IMG/VR virus record: IMGVR_UViG_3300024520_000389
Location: 1-28,272 of that record
Source: a virus
Reading direction: 5' to 3' (one strand)
Length of the DNA stretch: 28,272 bases
Below are positions 12,095-20,340 of this stretch, one piece after another. How positions within the stretch are numbered: the stretch's first letter is position 1; every line of letters begins with the position of its first letter. Both the position numbers and the translations under genes were made by a program. The notes beneath the pieces were generated by a model. That model was given only the letters and a program-made list of their open reading frames with translations. It was not told the DNA's origin and did no database searches.

Positions 12095-12632
12095 GCTAGA
12101 CGATCTCATGGGCCTGGCGGCCTACAAGGAGCGCGCTGAGGTCGTCTTCGCCGAGCAGCGCGCCGAGATCGACCACCTCCAGAAGGAGATCCAGAAGGCC
12201 AAGGATCACGCCCGCGGGACGGAGCGCGACCTCCGCGCCAAGATCGCGGTCCTCGAGCCCCAACACGACAGCCTCAGCTTCGCCCAGGAGGTCGCCTTCA
12301 CGCACCTCGGCTACACGATCGAGTTCAAGGAAGCCTCCCGCGGGTCCCGCACCGTCCGAATTCGCGACCGGGGAGGGCGCGTCCTGGCCCGCGTGCACCA
12401 GAGCCCCGAGGACGTCCTCGCCAACGGCCCCGCGCCCCTCCTGAAGACGGCGGCCTGGCGGGTCGAGAACCCCGACACCTGGAAAGCCATGGAGGAGGAG
12501 GCCCGCCGCCAGGCGGACGCCAAGAAGCAAGCGGCCCAGCGGGCCTTCGACGCCAACGTCCGCAAGCGCGCCAATGCCAAACGGGCCCTGAAGGAGAGGA
12601 TCCATGCCCAAGGCAACGAGAAGGCCTCCTAG
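12087..12632 (+). CDS. Coiled-coil protein upstream of the terminase
   Basis: A 181-residue protein starting at GTG within the end of the previous gene, with GGAGG upstream. Residues about 15-60 form a coiled coil (AEQRAEIDHLQKEIQKAKDH), followed by a beta-rich middle (YTIEFKEASRGSRTVRIRDR) and a long basic/alanine-rich helix near the C-terminus. A role in packaging or head assembly is possible from position. It is not recognisably a small terminase, although coiled coils and basic helices do occur in such proteins. Confidence 0.75.
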   Translation: MSELDDLMGLAAYKERAEVVFAEQRAEIDHLQKEIQKAKDHARGTERDLRAKIAVLEPQHDSLSFAQEVAFTHLGYTIEFKEASRGSRTVRIRDRGGRVLARVHQSPEDVLANGPAPLLKTAAWRVENPDTWKAMEEEARRQADAKKQAAQRAFDANVRKRANAKRALKERIHAQGNEKAS

Positions 12633-12900
12633 CACCCGCCACGGGAAGACCGCACCCCCGGGCCCTCCTTCCCCCCCAACCGGGGAGAGTGAGCGCCTCG
12701 CGATCCTGGCGGAGAAGGTTGTCGCGTATCTCGAGGACGGATTGAAGGTGGCCCTTGGCACGCAAGGCAACGAAGAAATCGTCTCCAAGACGCTCTCGCA
12801 AATCGAGCGCGCCCTCGCAACCCTTCAAAGTGCCCGTGGCGGACTGGGGACACGATCTCCTCACCCGGGAATGGACCGGGACTCTTGGCAGCCCGACTAA
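12604..12900 (+). CDS. 98-aa protein overlapping the terminase start
   Basis: The ATG has a good ribosome site (GGAGAGG) and overlaps the previous gene by 29 bases. After a basic, proline-rich N-terminus, a helical domain follows (SERLAILAEKVVAYLEDGLK, then NEEIVSKTLSQIERALATLQ). It overlaps the terminase frame for 146 bases. Codon third positions remain mostly G or C, which supports real coding until near the end. Its place suggests a small terminase-like packaging factor, but no DNA-binding motif is recognised. If the terminase starts later, the overlap shrinks. Confidence 0.55.
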   Translation: MPKATRRPPSTRHGKTAPPGPPSPPTGESERLAILAEKVVAYLEDGLKVALGTQGNEEIVSKTLSQIERALATLQSARGGLGTRSPHPGMDRDSWQPD

Positions 12901-14761
12901 GTGGACCGCCCCCGGGGACACTCCGTCGCCGGGTCTCGAGTTCGCCGTCCGCGTCTTCTCCTGGATGGAGCGCTTCTGCAAGATCCGGGTGAAGGAGGAG
13001 CTGCAGGTCTGGGACGAGGAACGCGGGATCACCAAGAACGTGAAGGTGGTCCCCTTCCGCTTCAACACTGTGCAAATGATAATGGCACAGTACGTAGCCT
13101 GGTGCTGGCACCTCGGCGTTCCCGTGAAGCTCTGGCTCCCGAAGGGCAGACAGCAGGGCTCGAGCACATGGTGGCAGCTCCTCCTCTTCGCCATGTGCGA
13201 GCTGCGCCCGGGCTACAAGGTCGCGACAGTCGCGCACGTCGAGAAGAGCAGCAACGAGATCTTCGGCAAGAGCCGGACTGCATACCGCAACATAGCACCC
13301 TACCAGATCTACCTCCGTGTCGAGCAGGGGGGCTACTACGAGTGGGATCACGAGTCCTCCCTCCACGTTGACACGATCAAGAGTGCTGACGCCTTGGGTC
13401 GTGGCCTCACCCTTGACGCGATCCACTTCTCGGAGCCGGGGAGTTACGCCGACCGGGGAATCGACGCCACCAACGCAGCGGCTGCGATCATGCAGGCCGT
13501 GGCGGACCACCGCTGGACGATCATAGTCCGGGAGTCCACGGCCAAGGGCCGTGACAAGTTCTTCTTCGCTGGCTGCATGAAGGCGATCGACCCGTCCTCA
13601 CCCTCGGTCGACCGGCTGATCTTCCTGCCTTGGTTCCTGGACGCGGGCTACACGCGGACGTGGGAGCGCCACCGCAACGAGCTCCTGCAGGCCGGGAAGA
13701 ACGACCCGGGGCCTCGCTTCGTGCCGACGGCGGACGAGTCGGCCCTGCGGGAGAAGCTCGCCACCACGATCGTCCCGCGGGCGGATCGCTGGCACCGCTA
13801 CTGCCACGAGCTGACGGACGAGCAGCTGATCTGGTTCCGCTGGGCCCTGGAGGCCAAGTGCTCCGGGAAGGAGAAGATCCGCAAGCGCGCCTATCCCTCT
13901 TTCCTGGAGGAGGCCTTCGAGGGGAGTACTCAGGGCTTCTTCGAGGAGACCTCGATCCAGAAGATCCGCGACCAGGCTCGTCCCCCCTTCCTACGGGGGA
14001 AGCTCGTGGAGGTCGACAACCGGATCACCCTCTCCCCGAACCCGAAGGGAATGACCAGGATCTGGAAGCCCCCCGCGCCCGACGGGCGGAAGTACGTGAT
14101 CTCTGCGGACATTGGCGGGGAGAAGGCCCGCATGGATCCCTTCTCCGCCTACGTCTTCGACGACGCCCGCCTCGAGGTCGTGGCGCAGGTCCACGGGAAC
14201 ATGCACTGGGAGAAGTTCGTCGATCAGCTAGTTCTCCTGGGCGCCTACTACCACTGGGCCCTGATCGTGCCCGAGAACAACCACAACCCCGCCGTCGCCG
14301 GCCGGATCCACGACCTCCACTACCCGAGGCTCTACTACCAGACCGACGCCCGCACGGGGACCGGGGGCAAGACCCCAGGCTTCAACACGAACAAGAAGAC
14401 GCGCCCTGAGATCCTGAACATGATCGAGCAGGTCACCCGCCAGGGCCTCCTGACCTGCCCCGACGCCCAGTTCTCCGTGGAAATGGAGAACTTCGTCTTC
14501 CATGCCATGCCGAGCGACCCCAGCCGGGGAGTGTACAAGGCCGCCTCAGGCGCCTACGACGACCGGATCATGGCCGCCGCGATCGGGGTCTCCCAGTGCT
14601 CTGGTAGACTGGAACACCTGAATGAGTCCCGACTCGAGGAGAGTTCGGCGACCAGCGCGACCTACCGGATCTACGAGCGCCTGCGCGAGCGGGGAGTAAA
14701 GGGGGGCCCAGTGAGACAGAGTTCGATCAGCCTCGCCCCAGGAGCCCGACGTGGGCCGTAA
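12755..14761 (+). CDS. terL: Terminase large subunit
   Basis: Motor and nuclease that packages phage DNA into the prohead. The ATPase part has a Walker A-like PKGRQQGSST (129-138), Walker B LDAIHFSE (220-227, with the catalytic Glu) and a coupling-like IVRESTAKG segment (257-265). The C-terminal RNase-H-type nuclease has Asp452 in YVISADIGG, Glu507 in LIVPENNHN and the Asp pair at 602-603 in YDDRIMAAA. At 668 residues it is somewhat longer than many TerL proteins. The start given is TTG with GAAGGTGG nearby; a GTG at 12830 is a plausible alternative because the first 25 residues are only basic and low-complexity. It overlaps the portal gene by 11 bases. Confidence 0.93.
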   Translation: MARKATKKSSPRRSRKSSAPSQPFKVPVADWGHDLLTREWTGTLGSPTKWTAPGDTPSPGLEFAVRVFSWMERFCKIRVKEELQVWDEERGITKNVKVVPFRFNTVQMIMAQYVAWCWHLGVPVKLWLPKGRQQGSSTWWQLLLFAMCELRPGYKVATVAHVEKSSNEIFGKSRTAYRNIAPYQIYLRVEQGGYYEWDHESSLHVDTIKSADALGRGLTLDAIHFSEPGSYADRGIDATNAAAAIMQAVADHRWTIIVRESTAKGRDKFFFAGCMKAIDPSSPSVDRLIFLPWFLDAGYTRTWERHRNELLQAGKNDPGPRFVPTADESALREKLATTIVPRADRWHRYCHELTDEQLIWFRWALEAKCSGKEKIRKRAYPSFLEEAFEGSTQGFFEETSIQKIRDQARPPFLRGKLVEVDNRITLSPNPKGMTRIWKPPAPDGRKYVISADIGGEKARMDPFSAYVFDDARLEVVAQVHGNMHWEKFVDQLVLLGAYYHWALIVPENNHNPAVAGRIHDLHYPRLYYQTDARTGTGGKTPGFNTNKKTRPEILNMIEQVTRQGLLTCPDAQFSVEMENFVFHAMPSDPSRGVYKAASGAYDDRIMAAAIGVSQCSGRLEHLNESRLEESSATSATYRIYERLRERGVKGGPVRQSSISLAPGARRGP

Positions 14762-16895
14762 GCGCAAGCGGAAGCGCAACCGCGGACCCCGACTCGACGC
14801 CCCCCAGGCCACCCGTGGCGCCTCGAACGCCGAGGCCAACAAGTGGCTAGCGGATTTCTGGTCGTGCCGGATCCGAGCGGGTCTCGAGGCCCAGAAGGCA
14901 TACCGCGAGCGGGCCGAAGAGGTCATGGAGTTCTTCAAGAGCGACCACTCGGGCGCGCTCTTCGAGGACGAGGGGATCGCTGAGGGCCACCTCGACTTTG
15001 CGGGGACGACCACGGCCTCCGTGCCGCTGGTGGCCCGCATGCACGCCGCCCTGGTCCCCCGCCTGAATATCTACAAGCCCACCCGCACGGTTAACGCCGA
15101 CTCCACGGACACGGTCGTCCTGGCGTGGACCCGCGTGCTGGAGACCTACCTCAAGAAGAGCGTCAACGAGACCAAGCACAGTAAGGAAATGAGGGCCTGG
15201 ATCTCCGACGCCACCCTCCGCGGCCGGGGAGTCATGCGGACGGGCTGGGACCCCGATCACGAAATGGTGACGAGCTGGGGGATCCACTCCCTGGATTTCG
15301 TGACCGACCCCGATTTCACGAACATGAAGGACGCCCAGTGGATCGCATGGCGCGTCCGCGAGCCCCTCTGGCGGATCAAGCGGCGCTATCCGAAGGACAA
15401 GACCAAGGACCTCTCCGACGGGCGCTCGGGCCCCCAGCGGTCCACCGAGATCCTCGACGAGTCCAGGATCCCGAAGGAGACCGACTCCGGGCGGACCTCA
15501 GACCAGCTCGAGGTTTGGGTGATCTACTCCAAAATGGGGAAGGGCTTCCGGGGTGGCCAGGCGGGCGAGGACGAGAAGTACCGCCGCCGGGACAAGGAGG
15601 ACTTTGTCAGGGTTGAGGTCGTGATCGACCACAGCACCCCCCTCGAGGTGGGGGAGTGGGACATTCCGTACTACGAGGACAACGACTGGCCGATCACTCT
15701 CGTCGAGTTCATTGAGCTCGACGACGAGCCCTACCCCGACTCGATCTTCGGTCAGGTGGTCTCGAGCCAGAAGGCGATCGACCTGATCACGACTCAGCGG
15801 CTGCACTCGTGCAAGAACCGCGACCGGACGGTGGTCGTCTACGACACCGCCCGCTTGAGCCCCGACGGCGCCCACCAGCTGACTCACGGCACCCTGGGGG
15901 ACGCGATCCCCGTCGAGAGCACTGGGAACCAGAATCTGAAGGACGTGGTCCACGTCGTCGACTTCGGAGCAGGGGACCTCGAGGGCCTCAACGAGCGGCA
16001 GTTCCACCTTGAGCAAATGGAGCAGACCACAGGCGTCACTCCAGCTCTTCATGGGGGAGACGAGGGCGGCGCCAAGGATCGCTCGGCGACTGCAACCCAG
16101 CTCCGCCAGGGCGCGGCTGCTACCCGTGTGGGGGAGTTGAAGAACCGGGTTCACGAGGCCGCAGAGGAGGTCGCCCGCAAGGAGGCCCTTTCGGTGGTGC
16201 TGGACGTCGGGCCCGAGGAGCTCGATCTCTTCGTGAAGCCGCACCATATCGGCATGTTCTACGTCCGGGTCGAGCTCCCGGGCGGCGAGCTCCCCGTCCG
16301 TTCACCCCGAGGGGAGAAGGAGGCCCCGCTCTCCCAGGACGAGGAGGCCATGCTGCCCCTCTCGCTGGAGGAGATCACGCCCGAGGCCTCGCGCTACTTC
16401 GAGGCCCCCGAGGAGTCGCTCATGGCTGCCCAGCAGCTCTGGGCCGATCTCCAGGAGCAGGCCGCCGAGGGCAACACCCGGGTGATCTCGATCGTGGACG
16501 GCCTGGTGAAGGACGGGATCGACTCCATGGACCAGCTCCCGGTCGGGATCGACTACCTCGCCGAGGTGACGGCCTCCCGTGTCATGGAGGACCTCGCGAG
16601 CCGCGAGCTGCGGGAGGTCTTCCGGGAGACCAGCTACGAGGTCACGGTGGGCAAGGGGATCAAGATCGACCAGGAACAGCTCGCGAAGCACGCGAGCGAT
16701 CAGATCGCCGCCCTAGGCCCGATCCTCATGCAGGCCGGTCCCGAGGGGATCGTGGCCCTCAACGGACTCCTGGCCCGCCAGGACGCCGCCAACGACGTCC
16801 CGCTCGACGAGCGGGTTCAGATTCCGATCCCGCCGCCCATGCCCCCACCGGGGGAAGAGGGCGGCGGAGGTCAACCGCCTGAGGAGGGGGAGTAG
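14751..16895 (+). CDS. Portal protein
   Basis: A 714-residue protein directly after the terminase, in the usual place and size range for a portal, the dodecameric ring through which DNA enters and leaves the head. The N-terminus is very basic (GRKRKRKRNRGPRLD). A helical region with GHLDFAGTTTASVPLVARMH, a stem/wing segment, and a long helical C-terminal part with acidic residues follow, ending with a proline/glycine tail (PPPMPPPGEEGGGGQPPEEG). I recognise no catalytic motif, as expected. The GTG start has AGGAG 6 bases upstream. Its stop overlaps the next start by one base. Confidence 0.85.
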   Translation: MGRKRKRKRNRGPRLDAPQATRGASNAEANKWLADFWSCRIRAGLEAQKAYRERAEEVMEFFKSDHSGALFEDEGIAEGHLDFAGTTTASVPLVARMHAALVPRLNIYKPTRTVNADSTDTVVLAWTRVLETYLKKSVNETKHSKEMRAWISDATLRGRGVMRTGWDPDHEMVTSWGIHSLDFVTDPDFTNMKDAQWIAWRVREPLWRIKRRYPKDKTKDLSDGRSGPQRSTEILDESRIPKETDSGRTSDQLEVWVIYSKMGKGFRGGQAGEDEKYRRRDKEDFVRVEVVIDHSTPLEVGEWDIPYYEDNDWPITLVEFIELDDEPYPDSIFGQVVSSQKAIDLITTQRLHSCKNRDRTVVVYDTARLSPDGAHQLTHGTLGDAIPVESTGNQNLKDVVHVVDFGAGDLEGLNERQFHLEQMEQTTGVTPALHGGDEGGAKDRSATATQLRQGAAATRVGELKNRVHEAAEEVARKEALSVVLDVGPEELDLFVKPHHIGMFYVRVELPGGELPVRSPRGEKEAPLSQDEEAMLPLSLEEITPEASRYFEAPEESLMAAQQLWADLQEQAAEGNTRVISIVDGLVKDGIDSMDQLPVGIDYLAEVTASRVMEDLASRELREVFRETSYEVTVGKGIKIDQEQLAKHASDQIAALGPILMQAGPEGIVALNGLLARQDAANDVPLDERVQIPIPPPMPPPGEEGGGGQPPEEGE

Positions 16896-17002
16896 TGAGC
16901 GAGAAGGGCATCGGCGATTTCTGGCGCATTGCGATCGAGTTTCCGGCAGAGTGGCTGGCCTTGGCCCATGAGATCGCCGCTGAGCCCGACGTGGAGGTCT
17001 GA
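16895..17002 (+). CDS. 35-aa peptide after the portal
   Basis: A short gene with a strong ribosome site (GAGGAGG) and a GTG that shares a base with the portal stop (TAGTG). The product reads SEKGIGDFWRIAIEFPAEWL then ALAHEIAAEPDVEV, an amphipathic helix pattern with an acidic end. The next gene's GTG follows its stop directly. The good signals make it a probable gene; no function is recognised. Confidence 0.6.
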   Translation: MSEKGIGDFWRIAIEFPAEWLALAHEIAAEPDVEV

Positions 17003-17386
17003 GTGCCGATCTACGTCTACAAGTGCGCGCCCTGCGACCGGGAGTGGCGGGCTCTCGTGCCCTACGGCGACCGGGACGCGGTCAAGTGCTCCTGCCGCCG
17101 GGGAGCTGTCCTCCAAATGTCCTCCCCCACGGGTAGGCTCGGGAGGCTCTGCAAGGACGGCGCCGAGTACCAGCCCGGCATGGCGAGGTTCCCCGGGGAC
17201 CCGAACGCCATGGTGACGAGCCGGCGCGACCGGGAGAAGAAGATCGACAACCTCAAGCGGGACGGCTACCAGGTCAAGCCCGTAGGGGACTGTTCAGGGG
17301 AGAGTCGGCTTCCGACGAAGCCGATCAATCTAATGAGGATCGCGGCACGCGAGAAGCGCAAGCTCGCCGCGCAGGGGCTGGAGTAG
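17003..17386 (+). CDS. FmdB-type zinc-ribbon protein
   Basis: A 127-residue protein whose start matches the FmdB-type zinc ribbon: PIYVYKCAPCDREWRALVPY, with Cys8 and Cys11, then Cys29 and Cys31 in KCSCRRG. The family is a small ribbon of uncertain biochemical role, common in bacteria and occasionally in phages. A C-terminal part rich in Lys/Arg (SRRDREKKIDNLKRDGYQVK and AAREKRKLAAQGLE) may bind nucleic acid or a virion partner. It begins at GTG with GGAGG upstream, between portal and scaffold, which suggests a structural or assembly role. Confidence 0.78.
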   Translation: MPIYVYKCAPCDREWRALVPYGDRDAVKCSCRRGAVLQMSSPTGRLGRLCKDGAEYQPGMARFPGDPNAMVTSRRDREKKIDNLKRDGYQVKPVGDCSGESRLPTKPINLMRIAAREKRKLAAQGLE

Positions 17387-17389
17387 GGC

Positions 17390-18427
17390 ATGGAACTCAA
17401 CGAGACGATCGCGAACATTCTGAGCCAAGGGATCCAGGAGACTGAGGAAGCTCTGGAATCCGGGGATCAGGAGGAAGAGTCCTCAGGCCTCGACGACGAG
17501 TCGAGCGAGCAGGAGGACGAAGACTCCGAGGATCCCGAAGAGGACGGTGAGGACGAGGAGTCCGAGGAAGAGACCGACGAGGCCGAGGATAGCTCAGGCG
17601 CCCAGGGTGCTGACTCCGAGGCCGAAGCGGAGGAAGCCGAGGAGGAGACGCCCCCGCAGGCTGACCCGGAGGTCGCCACCCTCAAGGTCGAGACCCAGAG
17701 GCTCCAGGAGGAGCTGAAGGTCGCGACCGAACTCCTCAAGGTCAAGCAGCAGCCGCAGTCGGCACCCGCCGCCCCGCAGCAGCGACTCTCCCCGGGGACC
17801 GTAGCCCTCTTCAAGCTCGGTTTCCAGGGGGAGCAGCCGCAGGGGGTGGACCTGCAGGACTACGTCGACAGGTTCCCGCCCGAGGATCGCTCCCAAGCGG
17901 AAGCGCTCGTCAGGCGGGCCCGGGAGATCGACACAGCGCGCATGCTTGACCCGGCGGCCCACTTCCGGAGCGAGATCCTGCCCTTCGTGGAGCAGGTGGT
18001 CTCGGCTCGGTTGGCGGAGCGGATCGCCCCTCTCCAGGCTCGGGCCGACAAGGCCCGGGCTGACGAGAGCCTACAGCCCGTCCTGGACGCCTTTCCGGAC
18101 GCCAAGCGCGGAGACGACGTGTGGGGGGAGGTGTCGACCGAACTCGACGCCATGGGCTGCAACGGGGGGCTCCCGGAGAAGGCTCAAGCGGCCATGCTAC
18201 GATACGCGGTGCAAGTGGTCAAGGATCGGCGGGAGGGATCTCGTCAACCCGCGGCCAAGGCGAAGAAGCAGGACCCAGGGAAGGAGCGACGGCGCAAGCG
18301 GGGTGGTCGGAGATCGGCCAGCCCCTCGAAGACCCGGGACACCGGCAAGAAGAAGTCGGGATTCGGGGTCAGGAACGGCGGGGGGTTGGACCTCCTGGCG
18401 TATGCGGCGCAGCTCTCCAAGGAGTAG
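17390..18427 (+). CDS. Capsid scaffolding protein
   Basis: A 345-residue protein directly before the major capsid protein, the usual place of the scaffold that guides shell assembly and then leaves. Residues about 18-90 are extremely Glu/Asp-rich (EEDGEDEESEEETDEAEDSS is typical), followed by a coiled coil (VATLKVETQRLQEELKVATE) and a helical middle. The C-terminus is strongly basic (KERRRKRGGRRSASPSKTRD), the part that in known scaffolds contacts the capsid protein. Identification rests on position, charge pattern and predicted helices. Confidence 0.83.
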   Translation: MELNETIANILSQGIQETEEALESGDQEEESSGLDDESSEQEDEDSEDPEEDGEDEESEEETDEAEDSSGAQGADSEAEAEEAEEETPPQADPEVATLKVETQRLQEELKVATELLKVKQQPQSAPAAPQQRLSPGTVALFKLGFQGEQPQGVDLQDYVDRFPPEDRSQAEALVRRAREIDTARMLDPAAHFRSEILPFVEQVVSARLAERIAPLQARADKARADESLQPVLDAFPDAKRGDDVWGEVSTELDAMGCNGGLPEKAQAAMLRYAVQVVKDRREGSRQPAAKAKKQDPGKERRRKRGGRRSASPSKTRDTGKKKSGFGVRNGGGLDLLAYAAQLSKE

Positions 18428-18430
18428 AAC

Positions 18431-19525
18431 ATGGCTCAGTCATATGGATCGGTGGGCGTCTCCCAGCGTGTTGCCGAGACCACGATCAGCGAGTGGGCCC
18501 GGGAGGTCTCCGAGGAGACCTCCGGTAACTTCGTCGTGCTGGCGAAGCTGAAGGCCCGCGGCCGAATCGAGAAGGACTGCCACGGGGTCAACTTCCGCTG
18601 GCCCGTCCGCAACCGCCGGCACACGCTCAAGGGCTTCCAGGACAACGTCGCCCTGGATTTCACCCGCAAGAACACGAAGACCCGGGCCTACCTGGACTGG
18701 GCTGGCTACTACTCCACCGAGGCGATCACCCTCCGGGAGAAGGCCGAGAACGGCGGCAAGGAGGCCTTCCTGAAGGTCTTCCAGGGCCGCGAGGAGCTGG
18801 TCCGCCAGGGCCTCATGGAGGAGCTCGCCGGGGAGTTCTACCAGGACGGCACCGCCTACACTGACGTCCCGACCCCTTGGACCGGGCTCGAGGCCATGAT
18901 GGGCTACTCGACCCAGACGGCCACGGACCACCTCGCCTCGATCCCCTCGGACACCTACGCGGGCCTGAGCACGATCCTCGGCACCGTCGGCGGCTCGACG
19001 ACCGACTCGGTTCTCAAGCGGCTCTGGACCCCCGCGATCGTCAACTGCGTCTACAACCCCGGCGCGGGGGTGCGCTCCTGGGCGAACTACGGGGACGAGC
19101 ACATTCGTCACCTCGTGACCCACACCCGCTGGGGGAAGAAGGCCACGACCGACTTGGTGCTCTGTGACAAGGACTCCTTCGAGGACCTCAAGAACCTCCT
19201 CGACGACAAGGAGCAGATCCGGATCACGCGCGGTGAGGACCTCGAGACGGTCAAGCTCGGCTTCAAGGACTTCATTGGCCTCGACGGCGTCGAGATCGGC
19301 TGGGACGAGGCCTGCCCGATCACGGACGGGACCCGAGTGGTCCACGGCTACGGCTTCGCTTGCGACAAAATGAAGCTGAAGCTCCTCGGCCAGAGCCAGA
19401 TCTGGCTCGCCGATATCGACTGGAACAACAGCATGCAGGCCGACGAGATCGCGCTGATCCACCAGGGCCAGCTGCAGTTCGAGTCCCCGCGCTGCTTCGG
19501 CGCCCTCAAGGAACTCACCCCCTAA
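18431..19525 (+). CDS. Major capsid protein
   Basis: A 364-residue protein after the scaffold, with a strong ribosome site (AAGGAG). It opens MAQSYGSVGVSQRVAETTIS and contains a region like the E-loop and spine helix of HK97-fold capsid proteins (FQGREELVRQGLMEELAGEF), then beta-rich P-domain segments. A late DLVLCDKDSFEDLKNLLDDK segment resembles text often seen in phage capsid proteins. No single signature motif proves the fold; order, length and composition make the call. Confidence 0.87.
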   Translation: MAQSYGSVGVSQRVAETTISEWAREVSEETSGNFVVLAKLKARGRIEKDCHGVNFRWPVRNRRHTLKGFQDNVALDFTRKNTKTRAYLDWAGYYSTEAITLREKAENGGKEAFLKVFQGREELVRQGLMEELAGEFYQDGTAYTDVPTPWTGLEAMMGYSTQTATDHLASIPSDTYAGLSTILGTVGGSTTDSVLKRLWTPAIVNCVYNPGAGVRSWANYGDEHIRHLVTHTRWGKKATTDLVLCDKDSFEDLKNLLDDKEQIRITRGEDLETVKLGFKDFIGLDGVEIGWDEACPITDGTRVVHGYGFACDKMKLKLLGQSQIWLADIDWNNSMQADEIALIHQGQLQFESPRCFGALKELTP

Positions 19526-19549
19526 GCCGGGAAGGCTGAGGAACACTAC

Positions 19550-20065
19550 ATGAGCAGACAACCGATCTTCGCCTTCCCGAAGGACGAGACCGTCCCGACG
19601 GCCTTCTCGACCACCTACGACCCCCAGCTCGGCCAGCGCGTGATCGACGGCGCCGGGAACGTCTGGCGGCTCTGCGAGAGCAAGAACGCCGTCACCGACC
19701 CCAGCCGGAAGCTGTTCCACCGGGACACCGAGGGCGACAACTGGATCGTCGAGATCACCGAGGCCGCCGCCGACCCGGTGGTCGGGGTGGCACACCAGAA
19801 CCTCACCACGGCCCTCGCGGTCGGCGACTACTTCTGGCTCCAGACCTTCGGCAACACCGAGGTCGAGGGTGACGCCGCCGCGACCAGCGTGACCCTCGGG
19901 CACTACATGGGACCCTCGGCGGCCGGCGGCGCTTCGGACGGCCGCATGGTCACCACGGGCGCTCTCACTCATACGCCGCTCTCCCCGCTTCGGGCCACCA
20001 CGGCCTACACGACCCCGGCCGCGGGCACGGCGATCACGGTTCGGATCGACCGGGAACTGAGCTAG
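19550..20065 (+). CDS. Probable capsid decoration protein
   Basis: A 171-residue protein 24 bases after the capsid gene, with a ribosome site GAGGA. It is beta-rich with many Gly, Thr and Ala residues and no helix-forming stretches. Segments such as YDPQLGQRVIDGAGNVWRLC and VGVAHQNLTTALAVGDYFWL have the look of small virion surface proteins. Its position directly after the major capsid protein supports a decoration or stabilising role. A tail or head-closure protein is an alternative. Confidence 0.68.
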   Translation: MSRQPIFAFPKDETVPTAFSTTYDPQLGQRVIDGAGNVWRLCESKNAVTDPSRKLFHRDTEGDNWIVEITEAAADPVVGVAHQNLTTALAVGDYFWLQTFGNTEVEGDAAATSVTLGHYMGPSAAGGASDGRMVTTGALTHTPLSPLRATTAYTTPAAGTAITVRIDRELS

Positions 20066-20068
20066 GCC

Positions 20069-20278
20069 ATGACGGTCCTCAGCGAGCCGGGCGACAGCCG
20101 AGACAGGAACGGACTCCACAACGAGGCCTTGGCCATGGCCCGGGCCCTGCGCCTGGACATGATCGAGCTCCTCGCGAAGCTCGACAGCGACGGCGGGGTC
20201 ACCGACACGAACTACACGGCCCTGGTGGCAGCCACCAGCGCCCTGGACGCCTCGGGGACCGGCACCTTCCGAGCGTAG
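20069..20278 (+). CDS. Small 69-aa helical protein
   Basis: Begins three bases after the previous stop and ends just before the terminator. The product is MTVLSEPGDSRDRNGLHNEA then helical LAMARALRLDMIELLAKLDS, with a Thr/Ala-rich end. It has no strong ribosome site, so it may be translated by coupling from the decoration gene. No family is recognised; small virion or head-completion proteins are common at this position. Confidence 0.68.
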   Translation: MTVLSEPGDSRDRNGLHNEALAMARALRLDMIELLAKLDSDGGVTDTNYTALVAATSALDASGTGTFRA

Positions 20279-20294
20279 ACTCGCCCGGAGACCG

Positions 20295-20329
20295 AAGGCC
20301 CCGGGCTCAGGCTCGGGGCCTTTCTCCTT
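20295..20329 (+). terminator. Rho-independent terminator after the capsid block
   Basis: AAGGCCCCG pairs perfectly with CGGGGCCTT around a 10-base loop, followed by the T-rich TTTCTCCTT. It is the clearest intrinsic terminator in the window. Ending transcripts here would keep capsid expression higher than that of the tail genes, which begin 12 bases later. Confidence 0.88.
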
Positions 20330-20340
20330 GAGAGGGGAAC

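Noticed and set aside
11375-12788. Minus-strand frames opposite the first rightward genes
   Set aside because: The plus strand has strong ribosome sites and coupled genes here; the minus-strand frames are Gly/Arg-rich shadows.
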